Positions 48,730-61,136 of a DNA stretch of 64,000 nt are shown piece by piece. The DNA is from Pelodera strongyloides. Lineage: Eukaryota; Nematoda; Chromadorea; Rhabditida; Rhabditidae. The first letter of the stretch is position 1. The number at the start of each line of letters is the position of its first letter. The stretch spans positions 88,378 through 152,377 of the forward strand of contig JAANDG010000350.1 in assembly GCA_036852015.1 (NCBI GenBank). Direction: 5' to 3'. Below the pieces are notes generated by a model, which was not told the DNA's origin, ran no database searches, and saw only the letters and a list, made by a program, of their open reading frames with translations. The position numbers and the translations under genes were made by a program.

Positions 48730-51700
48730 AGTTCACATAACCCCTTTTAACAACAATACTATTATAAGCAGGATACACAATAAAGGTGAATAAAAATGGA
48801 ATTTTTGGAGAAAACGCAAGGGAACAAGACAAGACAAGGCAAGGCGACTAAATCAATATCAAGTTTAATTAGAAAAAGGGAACCAAAACTAAAATAGTCG
48901 ATGAGCACATTTTGCACCTCGCAACAAAATGAAAATACCCAAAACGACCTCCGCTGTGCTAATTTACGACATGATCACCGATCGCGCCGCTTTGTTAACC
49001 AGTCTTCTCTCTCTCTCTCTCAAATTAAAGTTCTAGTATAGTAGTGCATAAATAAAGCTACGGGAGGTGAAGACATACAAATAGGAAAATAGTATAGAAA
49101 ACACAGATGACAAGAAATAAAAGACAAAGGGTTCAGTGGTTTCTCATAAATAAATTAAATTGATTCCAACACATAACACTAAAGAAGCCCGAACATTTAG
49201 AGAAACAACAAACACTAGTAGCAAGCAACAAATCACCGTCGCAATAAGTTGATCAAACATCTCAGTTAACACATCGACATCGACCATAGATACTCTCACA
49301 AAATCATAGTGCTTGAATTCATTGGAGCCCTGGAGCCAGCCAATTGATACAGATAAAAGTTGGTAACAAGCCAAGTCACTAGCTACGTAGCTACGCTACA
49401 GTAAGCGAGTATGGCAAGTAAGCTAATTGAACAACCTAAATTAATTAACCAAGTAACCTAGACACTAGCTACAGCCAGCTGATCTAGACATTGGTCTCAT
49501 GGTCGCATTGCCTTGCCTCGCTACGTTATGCAAATTTCCTTGGACTTTGAGTGCATTGTGCAATCAAAGAATGTATCATTGCGATGGATCTTGGCCACGA
49601 GGGCCCTTATCTAACCGCGGGGCGGATGCGTGGTAATGGACACCGAAGAGAATACTGATTACACTCCTATGCGTACAGCTTCTATGCAAAAATGTCTCCC
49701 ATGTGATATTCATGTACAATTATGCGCTATTACCATCGTATACTTGCTAAAGAATGGTTGTGATTTCAAATTACGCTTAAAAACCGGATGTTATACCGCT
49801 TCAAACTAGGCTACGAGCTATTCCAGCAAATGCTTCACAAAACAAAACACAGCTCTACCAGAGTTACAGATTTCGTAAAGAAATGTCGCTAAACCTAGAA
49901 CTCTAGAACCCGAATAGAGCAGAGGTTATGGTATGGTGGCCCAGAATGGGTCCTTATCTTACCGCGGGGCGTATGCGGGGGTAAAGGGTAATGGACACTT
50001 ACACTTACACTGAAGATACTCCACAATGATTGTGCAAACAAACCAACAGCATGAGAAATAGAAACATCAACACGCACAGAAAAGAGAGTTGTCCAGTTCA
50101 AAAATTAAAATGCACTACTCACAGCTGCAAACAAACCACGGAAATTCACAATTTTCACAAATTCACAATGAAACTCTCGTTTTCACACAGAAATTCCCTA
50201 AAACTAACTATAAGGAAGCAATTACGTCCTCAAAAACATGATTTTCAAGTATGATTTCAAGTATTCAAAACAGCCGCACAAAAAGACACAGAATGAAAAT
50301 GTAGTTTGAGGTTTCCGGTACCGCTTCAGATATCGAATCCTATAAAAGGGGGCTACATCTATTGGCACATCATTACACCAACTAATTCTACGCTACCAGA
50401 GAACATAAAGCAAAACGTTAATGGTGCGTAGCCGTAGCGAGCTCATAATAGTTGCATATACTAATTCAAAGGGTTTACAACGCGAAACAAAGGGTCTCGG
50501 GACTCGTGTTGAGCGAAGTCAAAGACATTAAGCTAAATGTGCCGGTGCTGCGGTATTTGCCTAACCTTTCCCTACATGTGTGTCTGTGACACATCACCCT
50601 TTTCGCATTGTAGTAAACTAACAATAACAAAACAAATTTTTAAACTAGCTGGCGGCGGGCGACGCTTCTAAGACCTAACTAATTATGTTCAACACTAAAA
50701 TTACGCGAAAAATTAGGCCAGAGGACAATTGCAAATTTACGAAGCACAGGCTTTGTATCGACATTCTTACGCAGCTTCAAAGCAATTAATAATGAAAGAG
50801 AGAACGGCCCGTTGTAAATCTTTCTAAATGTCCCGGAAGCCGGAAGGCACCCCATTAATAACAGGGTACAAGGGTACAACAACGAACAATGAACAATGAA
50901 GCCTATGAAGTAGAGACATAAAGACAATAATACTATTAAGCAACTCAGGCGACTACGGCCTACGCACTACACTACACAGCGTCTTTGAGTAAGCATGTTA
51001 AAACAAGCTGTCACCTAACAGGCACATTTCTCAATTAACACATTTCTCACTGACAACAAACACACATATGTTGACACAAAAAAAACCGCTGTCTTATCTG
51101 TTACCAAAACAGAAATTAATCAAATACACATCACTAACACTAACCCAGGTCACCAGCTCACACATACCTAAACTACATCAATTTAATTACAACAATTAGA
51201 ACGAAAGTAAATTAGTCAGTAACTTTATTGGAAAATGTGCTTTTCTACGTTTCTAATCATTTTCGTCCGGCCTGAATTCTGACTAATGTTTTGCAACAAT
51301 GCTCCTCCTTTGCTTTGCGCTATTTAACCGTCCTTTTCAGCAAAAAACATTGATCACACAAAAAGTAACCACCGGAAATGAAACAAGAATCACAGAATTG
51401 TAGTTGAAGGTAGGACATGCGAAATAATTCCTAACTTAAAAAAATATATATACTGCTAGTTTATTATGATGCTGGGCTTGGACTTTAACTGTGCGTTTAC
51501 ATTTTTGTGTGCGTAATAAATATTATAGTGAGGCACTGATCGCCTGACTAATCCGAAATCCAACAAAATTACCGAACTAACCGAGCTAGCACTTTGGTAC
51601 TTACTACATACTCTAGGGTTGTGTACGTTACAGAAATGGGGGTAAAAATAGGCTTCAAGAAAAAATTAAACCCAGTAGTTTACTTTTAAGCATCTGGTCC

Positions 51701-53120
51701 TGGTGGTGCTTTTCACACTCTACTCTCTATGATTTTAAATTCTGGGAACATGGCAACAAAATCAAAACTAAAGCTCGTAAGCGGAAATGCAATGCATTCA
51801 AAAACCCATGAATATCTTATTTCATCTCTCAGCTCCGCTTGTGCGTAGCGAGATTGCCAATATAAACAATCCAGCTACATTTCATGAAACCATTAAGATT
51901 TAACGTAAAATAAATTTCGTTTCTCTCTACGCTGTGCATAATGTGGAGTTTAAAGAATGAGGCACCAAGAACCAAGTTTACAAAAAAAAACACACAAACA
52001 AACGGTTTACGGATTACTACTCAGCGAATCGATAAGCGCTCGACTGTTCTACTACTACCAACTACCACATACCACACACACACTAACAGCACGAACTGCA
52101 GTGGGTAAACAGTTTGATTAGAAAAAATGTTATGTTGAACATTTATAGTACTTTTAGTTGAATGCCTACTTACAGTGTACTCTCAGTCTCTATGTACGGT
52201 TAGCAAGTGCAAAAATATTCAAAATAAATTGGCGCTTTGCAATACATATCGAATGTTGACATCTTGGCGACACAACACGAGCACTCACACTGACTCATTC
52301 AACCATATGCATGAAGAAGCGATTGCAAACAATAAGGTCACTTAAAGCTAAGCCTGTAAAACGGCGAACAGAAGAACCCAAGAAGAAAGTGAAAGAAGAT
52401 AGAAATAAACTTCCACTTCCAAAAAAAAACATAAATCTACTAAAACCTCCTCTTTTCACCAAATACACGATATGATAAAAAAATTCTCACGCTAAACTGT
52501 CGAGGGGGTGCCTCAATTCACTGGGGAAACTCCGCGGCTGCGCGGCGCGCCTGTGGCGCAAAAATGTTGCGCGGCGGTCACACGGCGGTATCGCGGCGCA
52601 AATAGTCAGGATCCCGAAAACGGATCCGCGGCTGGTGCGCCCCAGGTGCGCCGTGGGGCCGCCAGATGTTAGTTATTAAAATGCACGGAAAGCACCGTAC
52701 TCAGAATTGTCAACACTACACCCGACACTACACGAAACACCGTAATTAGACACACAGTTTGCGAAATTACTTTTCGTTAATTTTTTTTAATTTTTTTTCT
52801 GAAAAAATTGTTTGTTATTGAATTGTTGTTGTATTATTCCATTTACTCGTCATTTCAAAGTTACATCACGGTTTGTTTTAGCACATTGAATGGAGAAATC
52901 TCTAAAACAATACGTTTATCTGCCTAGCATACCAAGAAAATACGTATTTTTAGGATTTGTGCTTTTTTAGAATTTTTTATAAGTACCGTTTAATGAAGTA
53001 TATAATCACAGTTTGTTGCTATGTGTATTTGTTATAAAAATATGTTGTCCTTTGAACGTCTTAATGATGTTTCGTTTGTTTCGTTTGCTTTTCAGATTTT
53101 CAAGTTGCGATTAATGTGAT
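48730..53120. other. 4.4-kb region without a supported gene
   Basis: Scattered observations only: a CT microsatellite near 49000; a diverged repeat at 49600 and 49950 sharing CCTTATCT.ACCGCGGGGCG and GGTAATGGACAC; a decayed family A piece near 49765-49806; a GC-rich foldback at 52525-52665 (GCGGCTGCGCGGCGCGCC against GGTGCGCC..GGTGCGCC). No splice-bounded exon was convincing on either strand. Confidence 0.45.
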
Positions 53121-53457
53121 GTGAATACCACTTTATTCAGACATACATCATCACACATAGACTTAAGCATGTAGAATCCAGGGTCCCGTTTGCTCTCGAA
53201 GTCGGGGATCTTCATTTTTAGCTCCAATCCAAGGCGGTGTCTCTTAGCCGATGTGTCCCATAGAGTGAAGTATACGGTAGAAGACGGCACAGAAGATAAT
53301 ACAGAGCGAAACGTCCGTCCTAAGGCTAGGCAAGGGGAGCGCCTTAACTTTATTCCCGACGCCGTGGCATGTTTGCAAGATGGTAGCACTGGGCGGGATT
53401 CGAACCCGGGTCGTATGGGTGAGAGACGAGAACTTTGCCAGTGAGCCACGACGCCCC
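53121..53457 (-). mobile_element. tRNA-derived SINE, full copy
   Basis: Nearly identical to 14673-15010 from GTGAATACCACTTTATTCAG to the head ACTTTGCCAGTGAGCCACGA-CGCCCC. The tRNA-like head carries the same B box (GGATTCGAACCCGGG on the plus strand). Confidence 0.88.
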
Positions 53458-53641
53458 AACATGATTGACGTGCATGATTGTGTTTTCGACGTTTACGGGT
53501 CCAATGGTCCAAGGCTATCTCTTCGCCGACTATATTAAAAGCGAGGGATGAAATATTGGACGTGAGTTATTTTTCTATTATCACATGCAGTTGTCTTGTG
53601 TTCTCAATTTTTCATCCCGCTTATTATTAGGCGAGAAGGCA

Positions 53642-54261
53642 ATGAATCGCACCAATGGAGAGAATATGTTGGCGCGACTCGATCAATCCAGTGATCCGTG
53701 TTTGCTGGATTCTTTGAGATGCCACTACCACCGGGTATGTTCTTTTTTAAATTGGATATGTTTACATGATGCGAAGTCCTTTTTACTTACTTTGGAATAA
53801 TGTAAATTCAACTATTCAACATGTATTGTTTTCTTTAAAGTCCCTTTGAAAGTCATGCTCCTCATCCTGTGTTGTACTACTTTATTACCGAATTTGTGTA
53901 CTGATCTCCGTGAAGAATATTGGTCAATGAGCGCGATCCATTCCATATAGGCGTGACAAGTGGATCTTGTTGGGTAACTTCAGGTGTGGTAAATTGCGTT
54001 CTGCGCTATTCCGGACGGTGAATCATATTTAAAAATAAGGGGTTAGCCGGAATGAAACTGCACCTGTTAATCGTCGATATTCTTATATTACCCGAAGAAA
54101 AGAAGTAGACATTTGAGAGTAGGAGTGGCATTGATGTACTTTGTTGTTCTGTAGAGGGAAATTTTTTGCAGTTTGCACACGCGCGGAAAGTGTTGAGGAG
54201 TGGACAGCTGGGTGGACCGTGCCAACTCTTGGAATCACAGACGTCAAAGATTGTATTTTAA
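53642..54261 (+). CDS. Possible 60-residue protein, two exons
   Basis: Exon 53642-53734 starts at an ATG ten bases after TTATTATTAG, a trans-splice-like acceptor, and ends CGG/GTATGT. Exon 54172-54261 opens after TTTTTTGCAG and closes with TAA. They join in phase to MNRTNGENMLARLDQSSDPC through LRCHYHRFAHARKVLRSGQL to SQTSKIVF, with three cysteines. No family recognised. Further exon-like segments follow at 54343-54430 and 54540-54627, so the true gene may be spliced differently. Confidence 0.4.
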
Positions 54262-54932
54262 GAGGTTCGTTGCTAATTTGGCTACTTTTTGCAGTTGTTG
54301 CGTATTTTTAGAATACACACAAATCATGAATACTGCTTTCAGATTTTGACACGCGATGCGCTCGTTGCCGTTGTCTTGTCTGGTGCTCATTACTCCGGAT
54401 CGGATGTTTGTTTCTTCTGGATCGCTTATGTGTATGTTACTTTTCTTATTGGTCATATTTCTTATTTGTCATATATTTTCCTAATTTAAATTTGTAGGCG
54501 GATTGATGTTCTGTTTTCAATTTTATTTTTCTCTTTTCAGGTTGCAGTGTGACGCTCACTGTGTCTTCCGAGGATCACTCGCGCTATAATTTGCAGTTCA
54601 AGAATAGCTCCATTTACCCTACAATGCCTGTGAGTTTCTTCTCTTATTTTTCTTGTTTAAAACATTATGATTTCAAGATTACGTTGTGCTCCTCCTATAG
54701 TATGTTCAGTAATACTAATTCACCGTTTCATTTTCCAGTCAAGTTTGGTATGTTTTCAGGTGAATCCTTCATGCACTACGCAGTCGGTCGGACACTTTTC
54801 TTCATTTCCAATGGGCCCCTTTTGAACGAAGAAATCTCAATTGGAACCATCACCACCCGATCTTAAACCATTCGGTTGGTGTTATACATTTGTGTATATT
54901 TTATTTGGAGTTTACTCATTATGTGCTGCCTA

Positions 54933-55083
54933 TTAAAGCGAAACACGGGCCGGTTTTTGAATCTAGTGCACCATCATTCTTATGCAGCTTATGTAAAGGA
55001 GCATAAATAAAAATAAAAATCGAGCTAAATGAATAATAATCCAGTTGCCCAGGCTGCGTTTCAAAAACCGGCCGGATTTTTAA
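54933..55083. mobile_element. TTAA-flanked MITE, family A, copy 7
   Basis: Left TTAA-AGCGAAACACGGGCCGG; right CAAAAACCGGCCGGATTT, then TTAA. The right terminus has lost AGCG. Confidence 0.7.
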
Positions 55084-55147
55084 TCTAGTTTTTTACGTGT
55101 ATTTTTATTTAATTGCATTTATTGTTAGTTTCGTTTCTTCACTTTAA

Positions 55148-55455
55148 TTGAGTATTTAACTGCTGTTTCGGTAACGCGAAACACCTAAAAAAAAACACTC
55201 GGGGCGTCTTTCACTTTCCATCTAGATACTCATTGAGAAACTTGCTACACAAATTGAAGATCAGGGACAAATTTGAATATAGATGTTATTATCATACTTG
55301 CATGCGAAGATCTGAACTAATTCAAATTGTCCCTAATCCCATTTTTGGAGCGAGTTTCTAATTGTGCTTATGTATGGAAATTGAAAGCCGCGCTGAATGA
55401 TTTTAGGCCAGATTCGCCCTGTTTCGGCCTCGCGAAACAGCAGTTAAATACTCTA
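55148..55455. mobile_element. Inverted-repeat element (GAGTATTTAACTGCTGTTTCG)
   Basis: GAGTATTTAACTGCTGTTTC at the left pairs with GAAACAGCAGTTAAATACTC at the right. Inner sequences (AGATACTCATTGAGAAACTT against GAGTTTCTAATTGTGC) are partly inverted too. Non-coding. Confidence 0.75.
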
Positions 55456-58400
55456 TTAGTATATTACGTTTGCATTTCTGTAGGCAAATTCTAGATTTAA
55501 AGTGTTGCAACATTCGGCATTGAAACGTATGACTCGGTTTCTAATATATGCCCTAGAATTGGATAATAATACTTTCCCTCACCTATTTTTGTAGATTGTA
55601 GAATATTATATCTTCGTAGTAGGAGCATTTAAAAATTGGATATTTGAATTAATCAAATGAAGTCCTTGACCCGTTAGTCGTTAGTTTTCTATTAATAGTC
55701 CTTTTGTCGTTTTCTATTTGTTGATCGCTTTGACAACTGATTTGTATTTTCAATGTATGCATTATTTAATTACCTTACAACCATAATTTAATTCGCATAA
55801 CGATTTTTATTTATTGATTTTTGCCGTTGAATTTAATTCGTAGAGTTTTTCCAGTGTTGTTTATGCTGTTGTGCTTGAATAAATATGTTTTTATTGTTGT
55901 CGTTTTGTTCTGGTTATGTATTGTACAGTAGTAGGATTGGTGAGAGTACGGGGTACGGTATGCTCGATTCATGCCCATTTCGCGCCATCGCCGCGCAACC
56001 CTCGCGCCATCGCCGCGCAACCTCCGCGCCATCGCCGCGGTCCCCAGGCGGAATCGCCGCGCGCCTGTGGCGCAAAGTGCATGCGCCGCCCCGCTGTGGC
56101 GGAGCCTCTTTTTACGCGCGGCGATGGCGCCAATGTTGCGCGGCGATGGCGCGAAGTTTCACGTTGTTGCCTGACCTCGGCTCTTTTCACTTTCACGGGT
56201 GTTTATACTTCTCTCGGCTCTCGCATGTACAAGGTACATGGTCAAGGCGTTTAGGGTGGCATTTACACGCCTCTGCATCCCTCTCATACTCTCTTCTATC
56301 TCCCCTCTCTCTTCTCTCCCTCTCTCCTTCCTCCCCTCCCTTTCTCTCAACCACCTAACAGACATCAATGCAATGCAACATCGAGCAAACATTGAATTTT
56401 CTCGGAGAAAATTGAAAAAGAGTGGAAAATGAGGATGCAATTTCCAAACAGTTTTCACGGTTAGTCATGGGAACTTAGGCACTGATCTCGTATTTGGAAA
56501 AGGAAGAAAAACCCTCAAAAAGATCAAACAGCATTTTTTTCACCAAACAAAAACAGAAGCTTATTATATAAAGGAGAAGAGTTTGTCATGGATTTTGTTT
56601 GTTTTTATGTCGACAAAGAAATACTATCATAAACAAAATATTTAATAAAGATAATTGGAGTAAGATCAATGCACAGTTTATTCACTATATATAAGGACAA
56701 TGACACGAAAAACTAAGTCACACTACCATGAGCAATGAGACAAAATTTCTCAAGAAACCTCGATGGACGCGAAAAAAAAAAGAAAACAGACCTGTGCAAA
56801 CCAGATAACGCGAATAGGCTCAAAAATGCGGCGCTAACAAAACTTCCCCAAGTCCACTTGTACAAAACTACGTATAATCAGTATAATGAACAGGTAAAAA
56901 AAATAGTGTACAAAACTATGTATAATCAGTATAATGAACAAAAAAGTGCAAGTGTACAAAACTATGTATAATCAGTATAATGAACCGGTAAAACACAAAA
57001 TAAGCGTACAAAACTATGCATAATCAATAAAATGAACAGGTAAAACTAAAAATAAAAACATAGAACTTACCTCAAGTATTCTCGATCCCGAATCCCGACG
57101 CAACAACGTGGGCAGCTTCGTACAGCGCTCGACCTACATACATTATTCACATATATGGACACAGCAGTTGACAAACAAACACAAAAAAAACATCAAACAA
57201 TCAAACCATTTTAGCTTGTTAGCCACCAGGTACATACTAAACGTTAAAACATACTTTCTTCATAAACATATCCCTTAGAAACAAACAATTTATTTAAAAA
57301 GCCCCAATATAAGACACGATAGAAAGGAAAACCATAGCTCTCACCAAGTAACTTTTCAACAGAAAAATAATAACGATGCAAATGAGCTTCACTGATGAAA
57401 TTCCGCGCCGTCGCTGCACACAAAAAGAGGGCCAGCCACATCACGTGTGCGCCACATGGCGTTGCCGCGCCCATGTGGCCGTGGCGGACCCGTTTTTTTG
57501 TGCGCGCGCGGCGATGGCGCGGAGTTTCACGTTGGTACAAGAAAGAACATCAAGCGAAAGTGTAACACATTCGCTTCCGTAAAATAAGTGATGTAACAGC
57601 TAAATAAACTAATAATGTAGTTAGGAAAAACAATGATTAAGACCAAGTTTCCTAAAGATTAAGGATGACAACTGACAATACAAAATCATTATTCCTAGGT
57701 TTACATTCTGCCAAGGCAAAACTGGAGTGGCTAAACCCTACCTATATAGCTATAGCATCAATGCCATTTAGTTCACAATCATTAATTAAGATAATTACCG
57801 TAATTAATTAACATACACATACACCTACAATCTAATCAAGGCCATCACATTTCGAGGAATTGATATTGTTGCAAGACCAATCAAAAATAAATATTCTATT
57901 CAAAAAATGGGGCAATAGAAAATGTCATCTCTGAACTGACATCACAGTTGATACAACTCTGTCGCAGTTTAAGTTTAAAGCAACATTGTACGTGGTTTGA
58001 ATCGCATACACGACCAACATCTAATACACAGATCGTGTGGAAATGCTCAAAGGCACCGTTGTGCACAAACAACGTACCACATCGCTTTAAATTCTCTATA
58101 TAAACTACTACTCTGAATGACATGCGCATAAAAATAACGACAAAAAGACATGATAGAAATTGTAACAATAACAAATAACCTCATTTTGCTGAGAGGCAAA
58201 ATTAAATCAGAAATCAGAGAAAGGCAATAATCCATTAAGTGGAGAAAAAACCCACCGGAAACGAGTAACAAGCCAACCGTCAACAATTAACAAAACTACG
58301 TTCTCAGGCGCGCAGCGCGCAAATGCGTAACCGCGTCCGCGGAAAAGAGATGGCTTTTAACATGGGAAAGGCGGAGCGCAGCAAAGAGGTTTCTCTGTGT

Positions 58401-58666
58401 CTCGAATTTTTCAATGCAAATTTGCAATCTTTTTCCACGGCGCGGACGCGTTTACGCATTTGCGCGCATGAGGACCAAAACAGGGAAAAACATGCTCATT
58501 CGTAATTCGAAAATATCGCAAATCACTCAAAAGTGTAGATATTAGCCCGGTCAAGTACCACTGGTAAACTTGCCAATTACAGTGATAAAAACATAAAAAA
58601 ACGACAGTTTTCCAACACACATTTCACAACCCGGGATGGGTCCATAGCGCTTTAACATTTGGAGCA
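55456..58666. other. Repeat-rich intergenic region
   Basis: Holds GC-rich foldbacks at 55975-56165 (CGCGCCATCGCCGCGC twice, mirrored at the right) and 57395-57540; a CT tract at 56280-56345; a 40-45-bp tandem repeat at 56854-57045 (TACAAAACTATGTATAATCA); a TTTAAAGC inverted element at 57976-58093; and a foldback at 58305-58470 (GCGCGCAAATGCGTAACCGC against GCGTTTACGCATTTGCGCGC). One splice-bounded minus-strand exon, 57133-57071 (VERCTKLPTLLRRDSGSRIL), is possible but has no partner. Confidence 0.5.
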
Positions 58667-58771
58667 AAAATGTATTGTTTTGCTCCGTTAGGCCCCGGTT
58701 ACCCACTGGTAATGCTCCGGGAGCATTACCAGTGGGTAACCGGGGCCTAACGGAGCAAAACAATACATTTT
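58667..58771. repeat. Perfect 105-bp palindrome
   Basis: Two 52-base arms are exact reverse complements around a single central base (58719). The left arm begins AAAATGTATTGTTTTGCTCC and the centre reads ATGCTCC-G-GGAGCAT. It lies 59 bases downstream of the eRF3 stop codon, so it is probably in that gene's 3'UTR or just beyond. Confidence 0.97.
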
Positions 58772-58829
58772 AAACCTCAACCGACCAGCTTCATCGCTCT
58801 TCTTCTTTGATCTAATAATAGGAACCTCC

Positions 58830-60440
58830 TTACTCAATAACCTTGAGTACCTTTCCGATGGCAATAGTCTTGCCCTCGTCACGCAGAGTGAACCTGAAAT
58901 ATTCCCCCTATATTAATTATAATAATATACATAAATACATGAACTTATGTAAAAAGCTACAGTATATTTACAGTTTTGGATTACACTTTGAAAGATACAA
59001 TTAAAGAAGCAGTAGCAGTCCTATGGACCAGCATAATAATAATAATAATTTATTTATCAGAACGCTAGACGTCGCTAGATAGGTAAAGAAACCATGTCTG
59101 TGTGCCTGTCTCGGTGATGGTAAAAAAAAGAAAAGAACTGGCCCTCCAAAGAATATAATTAAAAAATACCCCCTCCCCTATCAGTAAAGTGAGGTATTGA
59201 CACCTGACAACTAATAAAACGCAAGCAACTGCCAACTAGTGACACCTCGAGCACCCGACAACTTCCGACAACGCCAAACACATACCTTCCCAACTGGGGC
59301 AACTCCTTGAATGGCTCCAGGCAGAATGGCTCCGAGCTCTCCAGCCTCATAATGCACTTCTCGTCTTGCTTCACAAATCGTGAGCGCTTCTTCTCGCCCG
59401 TCTTCTTGTCAACCGTGGCAATTACCATCTGAAATCGGGAAACATTAAAATTGAAAAAAAAAAAATTACGCCACGCAACGCAAGTGTGCTCCTTTATTCA
59501 AGGGAAACAATTTAAATATTTACCATTCCAAACTACTACGGTGGACGTAGCACTGCATCAGAAAAATAGAAATGTTAATTCATACATTTTGCCTTGTACA
59601 ATCGCATAACTTAGTGATTATATAAAATGTTAATTCGTTCCCGCAAAACGACCTGCCCAGCATGAATATAAATTACATCGTTAGCATACACGAAAATAAT
59701 GGATGCACAATCGTTTCAGTTTCAGTTTCAATTTTCAATTACTTTTAAAATTATGTACATGTACATACAAAGTGCATACAACTCATCGCCTGTGCTCAGG
59801 ACCTCTGCGGAAGAAGTCATACGTAAACCTTCTAAGTGAACTCCCTTGAATAAACAAATTTTAAAATTTAAAATACAAAGTAAACACATACCCGTACAAC
59901 GACCTCCTCAACGGCAGATTGAATGTGCAACACGCACGAGAAACCGGACGCAATGATGGACTTGTAGTCGAGAACAAGAACCTAGAATAATTTGTGTCCG
60001 CATAATCGAAGAAAAATATTATTCTAAATTAACATAATAATAATCGGCATATAAAGGACAAGAGGATTAGAGAAACGAGAGATGGGGAAAGGTATAATAT
60101 AAACAAATAAATAAGGGCCATGCAATTACATTACACGATGACACACCGTTTCGACCCATAACTTATATAGTCTCTCTCCGAAGACTCCCCAACACATTCT
60201 ACAGCCGAGCAGAACCGCCCATGGGACAGAATAATGCATAAGCACAACGCGCTTTAGCCCCTGTTTATGTTATGCTCGTTATGTTCCAACTTTCCCTTCA
60301 ACAAGATATAAATGAAAAAAATCCCTCATGATCAAAAAAGTTCACATTCTAACCTCGGCATCAAAAACGCGGCCCACTTTAACAGGCGAATCCGCCGAGC
60401 AAATGATGAAACCAGCCGATATGTCGTTTTCTTCAATACC
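58830..60440 (-). CDS. GSPT1: Translation termination factor eRF3 (GSPT1), C-terminal exons only
   Basis: eRF3 is the GTPase partner of eRF1 in stop-codon recognition. Four minus-strand exons join in phase: 60440-60354 (GIEENDISAGFIICSADSPV..), 59981-59892 (VLVLDYKSIIASGFSCVLHI..), 59428-59286 (MVIATVDKKTGEKKRSRFVK..) and 58893-58830 (FTLRDEGKTIAIGKVLKVIE, stop). They cover most of beta-barrel domain 3 of the EF-1A-like fold. VDKKTGEK, RFVKQD, LPQLGRFTLRDEGKTIAIGK and the short tail separate it from EF-1A and Hbs1. The GTPase domain must lie beyond position 64000, because the retroelement at 60567 onward occupies the next intron. Family D repeat pieces occur in its introns (59464, 59785). Confidence 0.92.
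59464..59858. repeat. Two family D fragments in an eRF3 intron
   Basis: 59464-59506 carries CGCAAGTGTGCTCCTTTATT-CAAGGG in inverted orientation. 59785-59858 carries CTCATCGCCTGTGCTCAGGA, CCTCTGCGGAAGAAGTCATA and CTTGAATAAA directly. They may be halves of rearranged copies. Confidence 0.5.
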
Positions 60441-60566
60441 CTAAAAAAATTCGACCAGAAATAAAGCAAAACTTGACCGATCAAACTTGATAGTTAAATC
60501 TCAAAGTGACCATTACAACAACAATAAATCAAAAAATTTACAAACCAACAATCTTCATATAAGTAT

Positions 60567-60901
60567 TGTTGCGACTATACGTCACAACTATGAGAATTAA
60601 CCAGAAACGTATTCGGAACATGTATTATCACTTATGTCTAGTATTGACGACCTTTATGCAATAACTGTAATTACGTACTGTATTAGCCTGATAACTTGTG
60701 TATAAATACTCTCAGATAGGACTAGAGAGTATGGTAACAACTGAAAGGCAAGGCGAAAGCTAAGTCTGAGGTATTTTACCCGAAGACTCCTCCATAACTC
60801 CAAAGAGGTAGCGATCCTCTCTAAACGCGCTAGTGGTTGACTGTTACCCTAAACAGTCAGAGATCCGACAGCTACTCTCCAAGAGCTGATCCCGGTTGTC
60901 A
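60567..60901 (+). mobile_element. Probable 5' LTR of a BEL/Pao retrotransposon
   Basis: Starts TGTTGCGACTATACGTCACA and may end GATCCCGGTTGTCA, giving TG..CA ends. A TATA-like GTGTATAAATAC is at about 60697. The 3' boundary is a guess because the matching 3' LTR is outside the window and no convincing primer-binding site was found. Confidence 0.45.
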
Positions 60902-61136
60902 GAACCGGTGCTAAAACTGTCAGGCCAGTGGAGGCTGAAGACGTCGTGTGTGTGGCTGTCCGTGTCGCAGAGAGGTGAATCCCCCGGCATAGAAAGGGAA
61001 GTAGCAGCGAGCCTGGTGCCCCTGCTTCCTGAGGACCTAGGACCTAGAAGACCGACCCTAATTCTCTCCCGTTTTCCTTACTATAAAGAGTTTCGGGAAT
61101 TGCTGTTGTTTCCATCGGTGAACTACTAGTTCGCAT

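Noticed and set aside
49144..49374. 76-residue hydrophobic minus-strand frame
   Set aside because: No splice sites, no conserved motif, and hydrophobicity is expected from AT-rich composition.
55885..56358. 157-residue frame rich in Arg, Ala and Pro
   Set aside because: Runs through GC-rich CGCGCCATCGCCGCGC foldbacks and a CT tract, with several frames open at once.
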